35,000 nucleotides of DNA. Origin: Prorocentrum cordatum (lineage: Eukaryota > Sar > Dinophyceae > Prorocentrales > Prorocentraceae). Positions within the stretch are counted from its first letter, which is position 1; each line of letters opens with the position of its first letter. The DNA lies in the NCBI GenBank assembly GCA_963575745.1, contig CAUYUJ010001470.1:235174-270173 (forward strand), in the 5' to 3' direction. Below the pieces are notes generated by a model, which was given only the letters and a program-made list of their open reading frames with translations, searched no databases and was not told the DNA's origin. This document shows, one piece after another, positions 1-8,753 of the stretch. The position numbers and the translations under genes are program-made.

Positions 1-803
1 TGCCGCCCCGCTTGCCGCCAACCTCGAGCGCAAAATCGTCAGGGAATCCAGCTCCGGGACGCTCGATGCGACAAGACTTCCCGCGAATAGCAATCAGCAA
101 CGTTTTCGCCAGCTGCGGGTGCACGCCCCTTGCCGAGCAGAGACTGCGGCATATTGTCGCGACCTATGGCGTCGAAGGCAATGGCGATGTCCGAGGAGCC
201 GAGGACAAGAGGCCGGCCCAACCTGTAGGCAATAAGGAGCGTTTGCCGCACGACGGAGGCGACGTCACCGCATCGGTGCCCAGGGCGGAAGCCCAAAGTT
301 TCCACGAAGCATGGGTCTAGAGATTTTCCTGGAGGACTTTGTAAACAACGACTGTACCATTTCCAACGACAATCCTATTTGCAAATCCACCGGTAAGACG
401 AAAGCGACTTGCTCGAAGCTTCCTTGGGGAGACCCGCGAACTCCAGAGTATCGCAAGCGGCGGGCGTCGCCGCAACGTCGCCGCCGTATCTGGCCTGGAA
501 CTGCTCCCAGAAATCGCGGAGTAATGCGTACGGTGCACCTTTGCATACTTCGGGTGGAACTCCGTCTGCTCCTGCTGCCGCATTGTTGCGCGGAGCTGCG
601 CGTGCAGAAAGTACCGAGACCTGTGTCAAAGGAGGCGGCTGAATTCCATCAAGACGTAAGCCTCGCACGCAGCCCTCTAGACGGTGTAGACGCTCACGCT
701 GCACGGCCAATGAATTATTGTCTGCGCATCCGAATCGGGCGCAACCGAACTTCCAAGCCTCGCGCAATCGCTCTTGCCTGTCCGTGAAGTCCACGCCGTC
801 CAC
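1..803 (-). pseudogene. Reverse transcriptase domain of the LINE, multiply frameshifted, 3' end outside window
   Basis: Three minus-strand frames must be joined. Frame one (803-375) carries GADGVPPEVCKGAPYALL (RT motif 1, normally GPDGIPPE) and, after IPK-like degeneration, SSYRWI (normally NYRPI). Frame two contributes VVYKVLQENL ending at a TAG at about 317. Frame three (305-39) carries GFRPGHRCGDV (the FRPGR-like motif) and SDIAIAFDAI, which matches motif A with its catalytic Asp kept. A last frame in the first 40 bases reads FALEVGGKRGG, compatible with motif B. Motif C (YxDD) would lie to the left of the window. Polymerisation of cDNA is the family role; this copy cannot encode it. Confidence 0.8.
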
Positions 804-1190
804 CTGGAGGGTATGGGTATGGTGTGTCCGTGAAGATTCCGGTCACCTGCTCACTGCTAGGAGTCTGCTATGATGTTGATTTCAAAGGTGGTAGCGTTTT
901 GCACGCCTCAGGGCCAAAACATATGTTCGTCGGTCATCGGCGGGTGCTTGGCCGACGGCGGTTTTAGCAGCCTTAAGCGTTGCATGTCGGATCGACATAT
1001 AATTCGTTTTCTTCTGAACCCGGGTGTCGAAACTAATCTCGCGAGCGGGAGCAACACCACTTTGCAAAGATACCAAATCGGAGCATCGGAAGTTGAGGCA
1101 ATTGCGCTGGAAGCTCTCCAAATCTGTGGGTGCACGCGGCGTCCAACTTGTCATGCGCCTCTGACACGCATGTGTAATATAAAGCAACAC
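804..1190 (-). pseudogene. LINE linker between endonuclease and reverse transcriptase
   Basis: The minus-strand frame 1190-882 reads as a helical basic stretch (DLESFQRNCLNF, SLQSGVAPAREISFDTR, RTYVLALRRAKRYHL). It has the alternating hydrophobic/basic pattern that joins EN to RT in non-LTR elements, where the arginine-rich end precedes the fingers. Stops follow at 881, and the rest up to 804 has no clean frame. The call rests on position between two recognised domains, not on a motif. Confidence 0.5.
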
Positions 1191-1930
1191 CTGTGATCTG
1201 ATCGTGAAAACACCTCATGTCGCATCGATCGGGCCCTCGACGTACCGACAACGCCGCGAGACACGAAGGGGAAATCGATGTGCGACCTCGTGGACTTGTC
1301 GGTACCAGCCATGCGGGTCCAGAGGCGGCCTTCGGAGAGAGGTTCACCATTGGGCTGGTCGTTGAAAGTGCTCGTGCCACGGAGACCCGTAGAATCGATC
1401 CAAGACAAAACAACACGACTCTTCGCAGGCCCATGGCTCGACTCGGGCTGCAAAACAGATTTGCCAGTAACGCCTTCCAAATTTGCTGGCAGGCTGATGT
1501 TCACATCAACTCCTACAAATATGTGGAACTGTACTGTGGAACACTTCTCGCGAATGCCAGGCACGTAATGAATGTTTTCCTGGAACACCACACCACCCCG
1601 TCCTCCTTCCGCAATGTGGTGTAAGATGTGGGCGGGCAGGAAGGTACAGCTACCAAGTACGACCCCACACTAAAAGTTCCCAAAGCTAATATCTCTCACG
1701 GCGTGCATCCAGAGTCTAAGAATAAGAAAGTCGCGCTCACTCCCATCGTTGGTAACAACGGTATGGCCGCAGTATGAATAGCCGTCTAGACATCCCCAGG
1801 ATGGAACTTTTTGTAATAATACCACAGACTCCCCAAACTGCGATCCAACCTGACGGCAGATCTTCCATACAGCATTGTGGTTTTTCTTGCAAGAGTTCCA
1901 AGATGTTGCAGAGAATTCGGTGACGGGCGG
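1151..1930 (-). pseudogene. APE-type endonuclease domain of the LINE, inactivated
   Basis: One minus-strand frame spans about 257 codons, close to the usual 230-250 residues of a LINE endonuclease. Signatures in order: SWNS near the start (the WN motif), VVLLQKVPSW (normally LQE; the catalytic Glu is Lys here), GGRGGVVF, GVDVNISL (the D-x-N motif), LWTRMAG, RSHIDFPFVS (the S-x-IDF motif) and SDHR (the terminal SDH). The order and spacing make this a confident family call. A TAG at 1673-1671 breaks the frame. The normal role is nicking target DNA to prime reverse transcription; the Glu-to-Lys change and the stop predict no activity. Confidence 0.8.
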
Positions 1931-1942
1931 CTGTTGCCGCTC

Positions 1943-2298
1943 TCATTGCTGCCGGAAGGCCGCATACTCCGTCTTGATTGCCTCCACCGTCATCCCGAAC
2001 GCGATGTGAACCCCCGCCGCGTCCCATGCGATGGTGGCGTCATTGCGGCTGGTGCCAACCACGGCGTCGCCGATGCCGCCAGCAACCTTCAGCTTCCACT
2101 CCGGTGCCATCAACACATAGCGGCGTCGGACTGGCTGATGCCCTTCGCCTTCGCGTTGAAGAACGCCCTCGTTCTCCCACCCGTGTTGTACAGTTTCTGT
2201 TCCTCAGGCTCACGCACGGGCGTGGTGTACAGTGCGTTATTGAAGTTGAGGTTGGACTCCTCGGCGAGGACCTCTTTGAAGATCAAGCCTACCTCCAC
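1943..2298 (-). pseudogene. LINE ORF1 C-terminal part, frameshifted
   Basis: After the TAG at 2304 the protein continues one frame over from 2298 (VGLIFKEVLAEESN, LYNTGGRTRAFFNAKAKG). It shifts again near 2118 to a frame reading MAPEWKLKVAGGIGDAVV and HIAFGMTVEAIKTEYAAF, and ends at a TGA at 1945-1943. That TGA may be the authentic ORF1 stop, because the endonuclease signature begins just beyond it in the same frame. The two frameshifts are single-base events at about 2300 and 2118. The sequence is moderately basic with no zinc knuckle that I can see. The function as an ORF1 accessory domain is inferred from position only. Confidence 0.5.
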
Positions 2299-2609
2299 CG
2301 CGGCTAGGGGGCGATGTGCACACGGATCTTGTTGCCCTTGGACCCGAAAATCTCGAAACCGCCGATTTTGCTCTTCAGGGAGGCTGGAAAATGTTCCGAC
2401 AATGTGCTCACGAGTTCCTCAGCCCGTGCAAGGTCGATCCCCTTGGTCTTCCGCTCCGAGAATTCGCATACATGTTTGATTCCGATGTAAGCGGGGATGA
2501 ACTTGTTGCTGATAAACCTCCCGCTGGAGACGTTAGAAGATGTGCCCACCGAGCTTCCCCCTTCGATCTTGGCTTCCAGAGCGGACAACCGTTCATCTTG
2601 CTTCCAAAC

Positions 2610-3116
2610 CTGCGACCACCGCCACCACCACAACCCAACACCACCACCACCACCACCATCAACCACCACCACCACCACACCACCACCAAACCACCACCAC
2701 CACAACCCATCACCACCACCACAAACCACCACCACACCACCACCACAATACCACCACCACCACCCACCACCACCACAACCACCACCACCACAACAAACCA
2801 CCACACCACCACCACAACCACCACCACCGCCACCACCACCACCGCCACCACCACCACCACAACCCACCACCACCACCACCACCACCACCGTCCTCGTCGA
2901 CGCTCCCCGCCGCCGCCGCCCGCCGCCGCAGGCGCTGGCGCCGGCCCAGAAAAGGAAATCGTCGTCCCCGCCACCGCCGCCGCCAGCCGAGGAGAGGGAG
3001 AGAGGAGAAGTAGGGGACGGGGGGGGTCGAAAACCCCCCCCCCCTCCATCCAGGGGGAGGGGGGTCCGGTTCCAAACCCCCCCTTCCAAGCGACCACAGA
3101 ACGCGCTCTTTCCCAC
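2610..3116 (-). other. Intron-like, microsatellite-bearing insertion inside LINE ORF1
   Basis: On the minus strand this 507-bp block begins GTGGGAAAG and ends GGTCGCAG, followed by G. Removing it joins codons CAT and GTTTGG in frame, giving a continuous helix (LEKHV then WKQDERL). It therefore has GT-AG ends and a length that is exactly 169 codons. It holds 214 bp of GC-rich unique sequence with runs of C, then about 275 bp of ACC repeat. Imperfect direct repeats GTGGTCGC-TTGGAAG lie at about 3090-3104 and 2602-2620; the second copy has AGGT inserted. That makes slippage or transposition an alternative to a true intron. No transcript evidence is available. Confidence 0.45.
2617..2892 (+). repeat. 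Imperfect (ACC)n microsatellite
   Basis: About 275 bp of ACC trinucleotide with frequent AAC, ACCACA and CGCC interruptions. It generates long spurious histidine/threonine/proline frames on one strand and glycine/valine/tryptophan frames on the other. The interruptions suggest an old array. Confidence 0.97.
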
Positions 3117-3240
3117 ATGTTTTTCGAGATTGTCGACCTTGGCGGTGACTTGCTCGAGCTTTTGATCGAACAGAGCTGCCATGGCCTCCATGGTCACAGG
3201 AGTGGACATGTTGGTGACGGCATTGTAAAAATCCAGATCA

Positions 3241-3305
3241 GATCGGTAAGGACTCGGATGCAATCTCTCTCTCTCTCATTCTCTCTCATTCTCCCTCGCG
3301 CGCAC
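3241..3305 (+). repeat. CT-rich simple repeat
   Basis: CT dinucleotide run with two CTCTCATT units, directly upstream of the LINE start on the other strand. From 3306 to 3540 I see only unassigned sequence. Confidence 0.8.
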
Positions 3306-3544
3306 AGACATAGCCCTTCCCGCACTTCTCGCTGGCGCTCGCATGCGCGCTAAGCTCGGCGTGAAGTTTGAGAGCGCCACCACCAGATACATGGAGCAAG
3401 TACTATGGAACATTGGTAGGCAACGAAGGCAATTATTGACAAGACTTGTCAATGAGTGGATCTGGTCGTAAACGAGAACACAACCAAAACGATGTTTGCA
3501 GAGTGGGCACCGGACAGTGAGTCATTACATGCTGGAATATTCAA

Positions 3545-3612
3545 CTGTGTGGTGCAATATGTACATATAAATATACACATATCTATGTATACCTATATAG
3601 ATGTATATATCC
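3545..3612 (+). repeat. AT-rich TATA/CATA simple repeat
   Basis: A 68-bp ATAYA-type alternating purine/pyrimidine run (for example ATGTATACCTATATAGATG). It is strikingly AT-rich against its surroundings and separates LINE-proximal DNA from the CCAAGACGGCCC array. Confidence 0.7.
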
Positions 3613-3654
3613 CTTCTCCTATCATGATATCCCCTGGGATGGCCCCCACCCCTC

Positions 3655-4360
3655 CGTCACCTAACGATTTTCGGCCCCTTCGCGCGCACCCAGCGCTTTC
3701 GACACGGCTCCGAGACGGACCCCGAGCGTTTCCACGGCCCCCCCCGACGGCCAAGACGCCCTGGGCGGTGGCTCCAGTTCGGCCCAAAAGCCTCCAAAAC
3801 GGCCCGCGCTGGCGCCAATGCAGCCCACAAGACCCCAAGACTTCACTTCACGCCGGCCCCAAGAGGACCCCCAAGAAGGCCCCAAGGCGCACAGATCATC
3901 CCAACCCCTTCGGAAACACACATTTCCAGCAAGATCCGTTTCTTCGTATTCAGAGCGCCCCGAACCGCCCAAGAAACCCCCAAGATCGTCTCAAGACGGC
4001 CCAAGAAGCCCCCAAAACGCTCCGAGAATGCTCAGGAGCGCCCCAAGATGGCCCCAAGGGCTCCCAGGACGAGTCCAAGAGACCCCCAAGATGGCCCCAA
4101 CAGAGGCCCAAGATGAGGAACTCGGAGGGGTTACCCGAGCTCTCCACCCCAAGATGGCCCCAAAACCCCCCAGAGGCCCACGAGACGCCCCCAAACGGCC
4201 CCAGAAGACCTCCATGGCTTCTGAAATGCCTCCGATAGCCCCAGCAACGTATTCAAGAACGCCTCACGGAGTTCCCAGAATGCCTTCAAGAGAACTCCGA
4301 AAGCTCTCGAAAGTCGCCAAGACCATCGCCAAGAAGCCCAGCCGCCGCTGAGCGACAGCG
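3655..4360 (+). repeat. Degenerate CCAAGACGGCCC array, locus H1
   Basis: Units of roughly 10-18 bp built on GGCCCCAAGACGGCCC repeat irregularly, with CCAAGA as the fixed core. The minus-strand translation is the spurious low-complexity protein SWGRLGGLLG. A less repetitive island at about 3895-3955 (CAAGATCCGTTTCTTCG) sits inside, and similar 60-bp islands occur in the other H arrays. Confidence 0.9.
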
Positions 4361-4534
4361 CGCCGTTAGCCCAATCTCCTTCCGCCGCGGACCGACCGCG
4401 CGCGGTTCCCGGCCCAGGCGTTCTCCAGAGCTACGAAGCAGTCCCGCCAGGGGGAAAATAAACTTGCTCCGAAGACCGGCGCCACGTGCCAGGCCAAGCG
4501 CGCGTCGTCGTGCGGGCATCTCCCAACGCATTCA
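4361..4534. other. Non-repeated GC-rich spacer
   Basis: No coding signature, RNA gene or copy elsewhere in the window was seen. It separates the two parts of array H1. Confidence 0.5.
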
Positions 4535-4725
4535 GAGGATCCCCCCCATGGCTCTCCGAACTTTCGGGAGAGCCCCAAGACGGCTCTAGACGAGCCATGA
4601 GGCCCCCAGGAGAGCCCCAAGACGGCCCTAAGGGCCCCCAAGACAGCCCAAGAAAGGCCCCAACAGGTGCCCAAGACAGGGAATACGCTCGGACACTTCG
4701 AGCCTTCCCCCCCCCAAGATGACGT
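4535..4725 (+). repeat. CCAAGACGGCCC array, second part of H1
   Basis: The same degenerate unit as 3655-4360 in the same orientation, richer in AGAGCCCCAAGACGGC. From 4726 to 5070 the sequence is ordinary, with no recognised gene. Confidence 0.85.
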
Positions 4726-5070
4726 TCGACACCATGTAACCGAACGCCCGCCCACCTCATGCGCGGAAAATGCCCCCCACCCTGGAATTTGCCGTTACTT
4801 CCGACGCCGCAGTCTTACCTAAAGCCTGTCTTTGAGCGCGCGTGCCTGTATGCGCGCAACCACTTCGGTGTCTATCCATGCGCTCCTGCACGAAGTCCGG
4901 TTCGGAGCGCCCCACGCAGCGATCGTCAATGCTCGCTTTTTCACAAAAGGCCAAGATTCAACGGCGCATGATTTTGTGTATAAATACATCCGCCACTGTG
5001 CCCCCCTGGCACGTTGAGGTGTGGAAGAATGCCAATGTCTGCCTGGTAGGGCTTCTGCAATCTAGTAATC

Positions 5071-5264
5071 GGCGGCGAGCGAGGGGGGGAAGTGAGAAGG
5101 GGCGGGCCTTCTCAGAAGGCTCGGAAGTCACCCAGCCTTCTGAGAAGTTTCCTAAGCCTTCCCCAAAGACAGAGAAAACTTCTCAGAAGGCGCGAGGGCT
5201 TCTGAGAAGTCCCGTCGCCTTCTAAGAGGGCCTTCTCCTCCTCACTTCCCCCCTCGCTCGCAGC
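5071..5264. mobile_element. MITE-like element, family A, copy A1 (complete)
   Basis: Long terminal inverted repeats: the left end GGCGGCGAGCGAGGGGGG then AAGTGAGAAGG is mirrored at the right by CTCACTTCCCCCCTCGCTCG. The interior repeats the palindrome CTTCTGAGAAG many times, so the whole 194-bp element can fold. Other copies lie at 6072, 11404 and 30351, with a solo end at 30709. There is no coding capacity, consistent with a non-autonomous DNA transposon. Confidence 0.9.
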
Positions 5265-5340
5265 CGAAGTAAGGGACCGCCCCTCCCTCCACCTGCAAAC
5301 TGTTGCGTGCATCCTTCCTACTCACCGACGCCACTTCGCT

Positions 5341-5704
5341 CGCGCCCGCTCGAAGATGGTGCGCATTCAGCATGGCAGCTAATGCCTAAATTCACATTCC
5401 GCGTGTGCTCACTCGAGGATGGTGCACTTCCCGCATGGCAGCTGACACCTAAACCCCCACTCCACGCGTGCCCGCTCAAGGACGGTGCACTTCCCGCATG
5501 GCAGCTGAAGCCTGAACCCCCATTCCACGAGTGCCCGCTCGTGGATGGTGCACTTCCCGCATGGCAGCTCATGCCTGAACCATCATTTCATGCGCGCCTG
5601 CTCGAGGATCGTGCACTCCCCGCATGGCTGCCGACTCCTCGATCCCCCATCCCACGCGCACCCGCTCGAGGATCGTGCACTTCCCGCGTTCACAGCCCAA
5701 ATGC
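5341..5704 (+). repeat. Six-unit 63-bp tandem repeat
   Basis: Landmark GATGGTGC-like sites fall at 5355, 5418, 5481, 5544, 5607 and 5671, giving spacings of 63, 63, 63, 63 and 64. Each unit reads CGAGGATGGTGCACTTCCCG then CATGGCAGCTGATGCC. Because 63 is 21 codons, both strands stay open; the plus strand repeats LEDGALPAWQLMPEPPFHAC. The flanking frame (5307-5747) has no other protein signature. I regard it as a minisatellite first and a repeat protein only as an outside possibility. Confidence 0.95.
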
Positions 5705-5754
5705 TCCCAAGCGCTGCAGGGCCTCCCAAGCAACGATCCCTCGCTAAAAACGAT

Positions 5755-6071
5755 GGATACGCGCACTGGGCTTCCAGGGCAGCCCGTGCAGGCAACCCAG
5801 GATGGCCCAAGATGCCTCGAAGACAGCCCAGGATGGCCCCAAGGCGGCCAGATGTTGATCCAAGACGGCCCAGGATGCATCCAAGAGGGCCGAAAATGGC
5901 CGCAAGAGGCCCGAAGACGCCAAAATCATGGATTTCCCCTTGGATTTTGAACGGTCTTCGCCTTCTCGCCTTTTGAGGCTGCCATCGGCTCACGACGGCC
6001 CAAGAGGACTCCACGATGGCCCAAGAGGCATCCAAGACGGCCCCAAGACGGCCCAAAAGGAGACTTCTCAT
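5755..6071 (+). repeat. CCAAGACGGCCC array, locus H2
   Basis: The same unit family and orientation as H1. A 60-bp less repetitive island at about 5920-5980 (AAATCATGGATTTCCCC) resembles the island in array H4 at about 21230 (AAATCATAGCTGTTCC). Confidence 0.88.
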
Positions 6072-6216
6072 AGGCCCTCGCGCCTTCTGACCAGTCTTCT
6101 GAGCCTTCTCTGAAGACAGGGACGGCTTCTCAGAAGGCCGGAAGGCTTCTGAGAAGTCCCGCCCCGCCTTCTGGAAAGGCCTGCCCCCTCCCGCTTCCCC
6201 CCCGGTCTCGCCGCCG
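6072..6216. mobile_element. Family A element, copy A2, left-truncated
   Basis: Carries the internal CTTCTGAGAAG repeats and the right end (CCGCTTCCCCCCCGGTCTCG, CCGCCG). The left inverted repeat is missing and array H2 abuts it directly. From 6217 to 6610 I see no gene. Confidence 0.85.
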
Positions 6217-6616
6217 AACGTAAAGAAGAAGCAAAAGCCCCCAAGTACAAACATAGATTGGGGAATACTGCATTACAGGGAGCTTGAGCAAAGCAACTCA
6301 GCACGCAGCACAAGGACTTAATGTGACAAGCTTCAAGCTATACACATGTGTTGGGCACTTCAGATGATACACAGCGCCCTGGATTGCGAACTCGGGAACA
6401 AGGAACCCAATATGGTTCCAGCAACTCGGGGGGGCTCAAGAGATCAGCCAGATCTGAAGCTGAAGCCCCCAGGGCGGTGCCGAATGCCAGATCGACGTGG
6501 CCCACGGTGTCTCGCTGATTTCTGGACGCCCGAAATTTGGTGAGGGCATTTTGGCTCGTCGCGGGCTCGAACACCCTTGTTCCATTCAGGGTCATGCAGG
6601 CGCAGCAGCCAAAACA

Positions 6617-6789
6617 TCGAATAGGGGATCGACTACAGAACTGATTTACCCCAAAATTGGCTTTCTCGTCGAATCTGAGAAAATGTGCAGAAGTCTCCAT
6701 AGATTGCTGAACATTCTAGGTCTTCGTCGTAGATTCGATGAAGAATCAATTTTGGGGTAAATCAATTATGTAGTCGATCCCCTACTCGA
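6617..6789. mobile_element. MITE, family K, copy K1, with 5-bp target duplication
   Basis: Terminal inverted repeats of about 43 bp with three mismatches (left end TCGAATAGGGGATCGACTAC, then a segment ending TTACCCCAAAATTG). The element is flanked by exact AAACA at 6612-6616 and 6790-6794. It is 173 bp with no coding capacity. Ends and target size suggest a non-autonomous cut-and-paste transposon. A diverged copy, K2, lies at 24070. Confidence 0.93.
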
Positions 6790-7065
6790 AAACAGGTCTT
6801 ACGCAGCGCCCCGCGGCGCACGACGGGGACCCGCCAGGGGAGCGCAGTGAACTCCACGCCCCGCGCCGCGCCTGGTGCTGGGGTTCACGGTGACGGTGAG
6901 GGCCTTGGATAAGGAACCAATGGATAAGGAATCCAGGGCCTCGAAGCCAGTGGAACTTCGATCGCGGATTGGCCATGGATCTCACCGCCGCCCTCATTAG
7001 ACAAGGAACCCCCCAGGGTCTGAAGCATCCTGGGCACGTCCCTTATCGAATGCCCCTACCGTATC

Positions 7066-7340
7066 CGGGATGACTCCGGTCCGGGGCAACTCTGGTTTGG
7101 GCCCCCGCGGCAAGAACCAGGAGCCACCCCTGACCGCCCCCAGCCCCGGGCCACGGTGATTCGAATGGGATGAACGCCCGAAGCACGCGTCCGCCGCTAC
7201 CCCTGACCACTCCCAGCGCCGATGACGCGGGGGTCGCCCGAGCTCTCAAGGAAAGCTCCAACCCGGGATAACTCCAGCGTCTGCCCCCGAGGCACGAGTC
7301 AGGAGCTGCCCCTGACCGCTGACCGCCCCCAGCCCCGATG
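7066..7340 (+). repeat. Degenerate ~100-bp direct repeats
   Basis: GGGATGACTCC-like, GGCANGANNCAGGAGC-like and CCCTGACCGCCCCCAGCCCC segments recur at about 7066-7165, 7190-7225 and 7265-7340. They abut the family F element that follows. From 6795 to 7065 I see no gene. Confidence 0.65.
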
Positions 7341-7343
7341 AGA

Positions 7344-7527
7344 GAAGAAGAACGAACGGCATAGGCATAAACCTTTGAAGCTCCGCGCGGATTTCTTGGA
7401 TCTGCGCTGGACCCCCCTCCCTGGCGGGCAGAGCGCGCCAGAGGCGCCGTCGGGGGCGCCCAGTGCGGATCCAAGAACCCCGCGCAGAGCGCCAAAAGTT
7501 CATGTTTGTGGCGTTTTGTTCCTCTTC
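7344..7527. mobile_element. Inverted-repeat element, family F, copy F1
   Basis: About 60-bp imperfect terminal inverted repeats: GAAGAAGAACGAACGGCATA at the left, mirrored by GCGTTTTGTTCCTCTTC at the right, then CCGCGCGGATTTCTTGGATC mirrored by GATCCAAGAACCCCGCGC. The centre is a GC-rich hairpin (CCCTGGCGGGCAGAGCGCGC). Copies F2 (22775) and F3 (28435) share every part. A further lone right end (CGTTTATGGCGTGCGCTCTT) lies at 7573-7600. Confidence 0.9.
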
Positions 7528-7600
7528 GAGATTCGGGGCGCTGAGATTTGGCCGCGCGGCGCGCCACAAGCTTGCGTTTATGGCGTGCGCTCTTCTTCCA

Positions 7601-8600
7601 GGCTCTCCCGCGCGGCAGCTGCAGGCGTTCAGCAGCAGGGAGCAGAGGGCGAGCCGAGGCGAGGCCTCCAAGATGGCAGCCCGCCCCTCGGGGGCCCCCC
7701 CCGCTGCCCAGCAGGGGGCCCCCCTTTGGGAAGGCCAGGATGCAGGGGCCCAGGGGCGCAGCAGTACATGGGCACGATTCCCGGATAGCCCGTGGAGAGC
7801 TGAGAGGGTTTCATAGTAAGAAGCTGGAGCCGCAGGGTAGCCCCAGAGGTCGCTCCGGCTTCCGTCCAGAGTCCCCCGCACGGCTTGCTCGAGCCTGCAG
7901 CGTGTACCGGCAGGCCTTTTCTAAGCGTTTCACAATACGCGTGCCCGGAAGCTCTCCCGAAGGTCCTTCGGAAGCTCTCTCCAGGTCCTTCCAGAGTTCT
8001 CCGCCGGGCCCTTCCACGCCCTTCGGGCGCCCTGCTATCTGGGTTTGGGATCCCACAAGTTCCCAGGGTTCCCCCCTTTGCGTCCATACTCTCTGGAGTT
8101 TCGTGCCCCCCTACACTTCCCACACCTTTCCCACCTTCTCCCGGGACCCGTCGACTCTTTGCGCCCATGTGCTACGGTCAACCAGTATAGTAAGGATGCG
8201 CGATAAGGATGCAAGGGCCTTGGGCGCCCATTTCGAAGCTTTTCGAGCGGGGCGCGGCCAGCGAAAGCGGCGAAGGATGGGCAGAGGAGCCAAGGATGCA
8301 AGGGTACCCTTGGGAAGGTTGCCCATCCTGACTCCGCGGGTTGACTGTAGCTCCGTGCCGACGAAGAGGAGGGAGGCCGCGGGTCGAGCCCCCTCTGAAA
8401 GGCCCCCTGCCGTCTGGGGGGGTCGACCCCCCCCCACTTTTTTGCCCGCCGGCTCCGCGCCAGCACAGGCTGAGGGGGGGGGGGAGCACGCTCCTGCTCC
8501 TCCAGCGGCGAGGTGGCGGCACCGTCGCGGAGCGCGCCAGAAGCAGGGGTACGCTCGGGCGGACCTACACCTGGCGTGAGCAGGCGGGTGGATTGGACGG
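7601..8600. other. GC-rich stretch without recognised gene
   Basis: Several overlapping frames exceed 200 codons on both strands, but their composition follows GC content and none shows a domain motif. No repeat family from elsewhere in the window was recognised here. Confidence 0.5.
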
Positions 8601-8602
8601 GC

Positions 8603-8672
8603 ACACACCCACACACACACACGCGCACGCACGCACGCCCACGCACGCCCACGCACACGCACACGCACACGC

Positions 8673-8753
<81 letters not shown>

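Larger units (their letters stand above)
2304..3209 (-). pseudogene. LINE ORF1-like protein, N-terminal part, interrupted
   Basis: The likely start is the ATG at 3209-3207; the frame stays open further upstream but only with non-ATG codons. The first 31 codons predict a charged helix with heptad spacing (MEAMAALFDQKLEQV, then KVDNLEKHV), resembling ORF1 coiled coils. The same frame then runs through 507 bp of glycine/valine/tryptophan low complexity that is an insertion. It resumes at 2609 with a second heptad helix (WKQDERLSALEAKIE), then a basic/aromatic stretch (FIPAYIGIKHVCEFSERK) and a lysine-rich end (GSKGNKIRVHIAP) before a TAG at 2304. The helix pieces would be continuous without the insertion. 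Nucleic-acid binding and RNP assembly are the family role; here that is inference from position and helix pattern. Confidence 0.6.
1..3263 (-). mobile_element. Degenerate LINE-like non-LTR retrotransposon, cut by left window edge
   Basis: Reading the minus strand from about 3209 down to 1 gives, in order, an ORF1-like coiled-coil protein, an ORF1 C-terminal part, an apurinic/apyrimidinic-type (APE) endonuclease domain, a basic linker and a reverse transcriptase that runs out of the window near motif B. This order (ORF1, EN, RT) is that of non-LTR retrotransposons that copy their RNA at a nicked target. The copy is dead: the frame shifts several times, internal stops occur (for example at 1671-1673), and a catalytic endonuclease residue is changed. 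A 507-bp insertion interrupts ORF1. I cannot assign a clade, and no 3' tail is visible because that end lies outside the window. Confidence 0.85.

Noticed and set aside
3090-3114. Possible link between GACCACAGAACGCGCTCTT here and GACCACAGGGCGCGCTCTT at about 13987
   Set aside because: Homology stops after about 20 bases on both sides; too short to call a family.
2304-3263. Reading the 319-residue minus-strand frame as one glycine-rich protein
   Set aside because: The glycine/valine/tryptophan middle is a microsatellite insertion; only the two ends look like protein.
5071-5264. Rho-independent terminator or structured RNA from the many hairpins
   Set aside because: The hairpins are the inverted ends and subrepeats of a dispersed element with other copies; no U-tract or RNA-family signature.
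7548-8579. 343-residue plus-strand frame
   Set aside because: Arginine/proline/alanine-rich as expected from GC content, no domain, and a similarly long frame exists on the opposite strand.
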